Origin: an uncultured Pelagibacteraceae bacterium | Lineage (GTDB): Bacteria; Pseudomonadota; Alphaproteobacteria; Pelagibacterales; Pelagibacteraceae | DNA length: 52,017 nucleotides | Direction of reading: 5' to 3' | NCBI GenBank assembly: GCA_902559305.1 | Contig: CACEHK010000005.1 | Coordinates: forward strand, 1 to 52,017 | Part shown: positions 50,887-52,017 of the stretch, one piece after another | How positions within the stretch are numbered: position 1 is the stretch's first letter | How the letters are laid out: each line of letters starts with the position of its first letter | Translations under genes and position numbers: made by a program | The notes under the pieces: generated by a model | What the model was told of the DNA's origin: nothing | Seen by the model: only the letters and a program-made list of their open reading frames with translations | Database searches by the model: none

Positions 50887-52017
50887 TGTTTTTAGTAAAT
50901 TTTTTAAATAACCTATTCAAGGAAGATGGTTTTGAATTAATTGACGCAAATTCTAAATCATATTTAATTGGTAAACCAAAAAAAAAAAATCCTTTAAAAC
51001 TAAAACTTCTTGATAAAAAACTTCATCTCAAGCTTTTAATAAATCCTGATCTGTATTTTGGTGAAGGATATATGAATGGATCAATTGTAATTGAAAATGG
51101 TTCCTTAACTGAATTTATGGATATGTCACTAAAAAATATTGGAAGGAATCCTACCAATAGAATAACAGATTTATTAGGAAGATTTAGAAGAGTTTACAGA
51201 TACATAACAAACTTTAATTTAATTAGAAAATCGAAAGAAAATGTTTCTCATCATTATGATATTTCAGAAAAATTTTATGATTTGTTTTTAGATGATAAAA
51301 GGCAATATTCTTGTGCTTATTTTAAAAATGAAAACGATACATTAGAAGTAGCACAAAATAATAAGATAGATCATATTATTAAAAAATTAAATCTTAAACC
51401 TAATCAAAAGATTTTAGATATAGGTTGTGGGTGGGGAACACTAGCTATTGATATAGCAAAAAAAACTCAATGTGAAGTTGTTGGAATTACTCTTTCTGAA
51501 AATCAACTAGCATATGCAAAACAAAAAGCAAAAGAATTGAATCTTGAAAACCAGGTAGAATTTAGACTCGCAGATTACAGGCAGTTAAATGAAAAATTTG
51601 ATAGAGTTGTAAGTGTTGGTATGTTTGAACATGTTGGAAGAAAATTTTACAGTAAATATTTTAAAAAGGTTTTTGACTTTTTAAATGATGATGGTGTTGC
51701 ACTAATACATACTATCGGATCAATAAATCCACCAAGAGGACCTCAGCCGTGGATTACAAAATATATATTCCCAGGAGGTTACACACCAAGCTTAAGTGAA
51801 GTTTCTAAGCCTATTGAAAAGTCAGGATTAATTGTATCAGATTTAGAAGTTTTAAGGACTCATTATGCACATACATTAAAAAACTGGAAAGGTAGATTTA
51901 TGAGTGAAAAAGAGAAGGTTTTAGATATGTTCGATGAAAAATTTTTTAGAATGTGGGAATTCTATCTTGTTGGTTGTGAAATGGCCTTCAAATGGAGCGA
52001 TCAGGTTGTATTTCAAT
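50886..52017 (+). CDS. cfa: Cyclopropane-fatty-acyl-phospholipid synthase family protein (3' end outside window)
   Basis: About 377 codons are present and the frame is still open at the window end. It begins MFLVNFLNNLFKEDGFELID, followed by an N-terminal lipid-binding domain, NVSHHYDISEKFYDLFLDD (about 118-136), the SAM-binding ILDIGCGWGTLAIDIA (about 176-191) and MFEHVG (around 247), with YIFPGGYTPSL later. These are CFA/mycolate synthase hallmarks; the enzyme adds a methylene bridge (or methyl group) to unsaturated fatty acids in membrane lipids using SAM. It is translationally coupled to the preceding lyase gene (TAATG). Confidence 0.92.
   Translation, partial: MFLVNFLNNLFKEDGFELIDANSKSYLIGKPKKKNPLKLKLLDKKLHLKLLINPDLYFGEGYMNGSIVIENGSLTEFMDMSLKNIGRNPTNRITDLLGRFRRVYRYITNFNLIRKSKENVSHHYDISEKFYDLFLDDKRQYSCAYFKNENDTLEVAQNNKIDHIIKKLNLKPNQKILDIGCGWGTLAIDIAKKTQCEVVGITLSENQLAYAKQKAKELNLENQVEFRLADYRQLNEKFDRVVSVGMFEHVGRKFYSKYFKKVFDFLNDDGVALIHTIGSINPPRGPQPWITKYIFPGGYTPSLSEVSKPIEKSGLIVSDLEVLRTHYAHTLKNWKGRFMSEKEKVLDMFDEKFFRMWEFYLVGCEMAFKWSDQVVFQ

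Noticed and set aside
1..52017. Mobile elements, CRISPR arrays, prophage, toxin-antitoxin or restriction systems
   Set aside because: No transposase, integrase, Cas, capsid, methylase/nuclease pair or regularly spaced repeats were found; gene order looks like a conserved chromosomal core plus a metabolic block.

Overview
This is one AT-rich (roughly 30% GC), extremely gene-dense stretch of bacterial chromosome. Gene content and order (metX-metW, hisC-tyrA, class I lysyl-tRNA synthetase, ActR/RegA-type regulator, ChvI/ChvG pair, F1-ATPase zeta-type inhibitor, amgK-murU) point to an alphaproteobacterium. The small genes, overlapping stop/start codons, near-absent spacers and A/T-biased codons fit a streamlined marine SAR11 (Pelagibacterales) genome. 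This placement is an inference from gene content, not a phylogeny. I see no rRNA, tRNA, CRISPR array, insertion sequence, phage gene or integrase. No gene-free stretch exceeds 200 bases.

Layout. 1-4.25 kb (minus): a ribosomal/GTPase/proline group (rplU-rpmA-obg-proB, proB cut by the window edge) preceded by a methionine group metX-metW-gloB whose leader carries a clear SAM-II riboswitch. 4.4-6.4 kb (plus): hisC-tyrA. 6.4-9.9 kb (minus): a Trk potassium channel, an AmpG-like permease split by a single-base frameshift, and an NlpC/P60 hydrolase. 10-13.5 kb (plus): lysK-pyrD, then rpmB and a queuosine-precursor transporter. 13.5-16.6 kb (minus): a three-gene polyamine block (type III decarboxylase, deoxyhypusine-synthase-like enzyme, agmatinase-like enzyme). 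16.8-29.3 kb: regA, bioY, an ABC ATPase, polA, chvI-chvG, ahcY-tsaE-amgK-murU, gpmA, then three tightly packed small genes. 29.3-34.6 kb (minus): msrA-sseA and an RND efflux pair. 34.6-37 kb: an EamA transporter, an alkylbase glycosylase and a GT17 glycosyltransferase.

37-45.3 kb is a coherent purine-degradation block: a small c-type cytochrome, uraD, uraH, xdhA, xdhB, a guanine-deaminase-like enzyme, a PuuD-type membrane urate oxidase without its usual cytochrome domain, a phosphoribosyltransferase and an NCS2 purine permease. Together these can import purines and take guanine/xanthine through urate and 5-hydroxyisourate to allantoin. The separate cytochrome probably replaces the missing PuuD domain.

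45.4-52 kb holds a small lipoprotein, an Hsp20 gene with a heat-shock promoter and a ROSE-like RNA thermometer, an oligopeptidase, a membrane J-domain protein, a GT9 glycosyltransferase, a DapA-superfamily lyase and the start of a cyclopropane-fatty-acid-synthase-like gene.

The most notable items are the ROSE-like thermometer with sigma-32 promoter, the split urate oxidase, the polyamine trio with a possible attenuator, the AmpG frameshift at a T7 tract, and several promoters that would give almost leaderless mRNAs. No wholly new defence or mobile system is visible.
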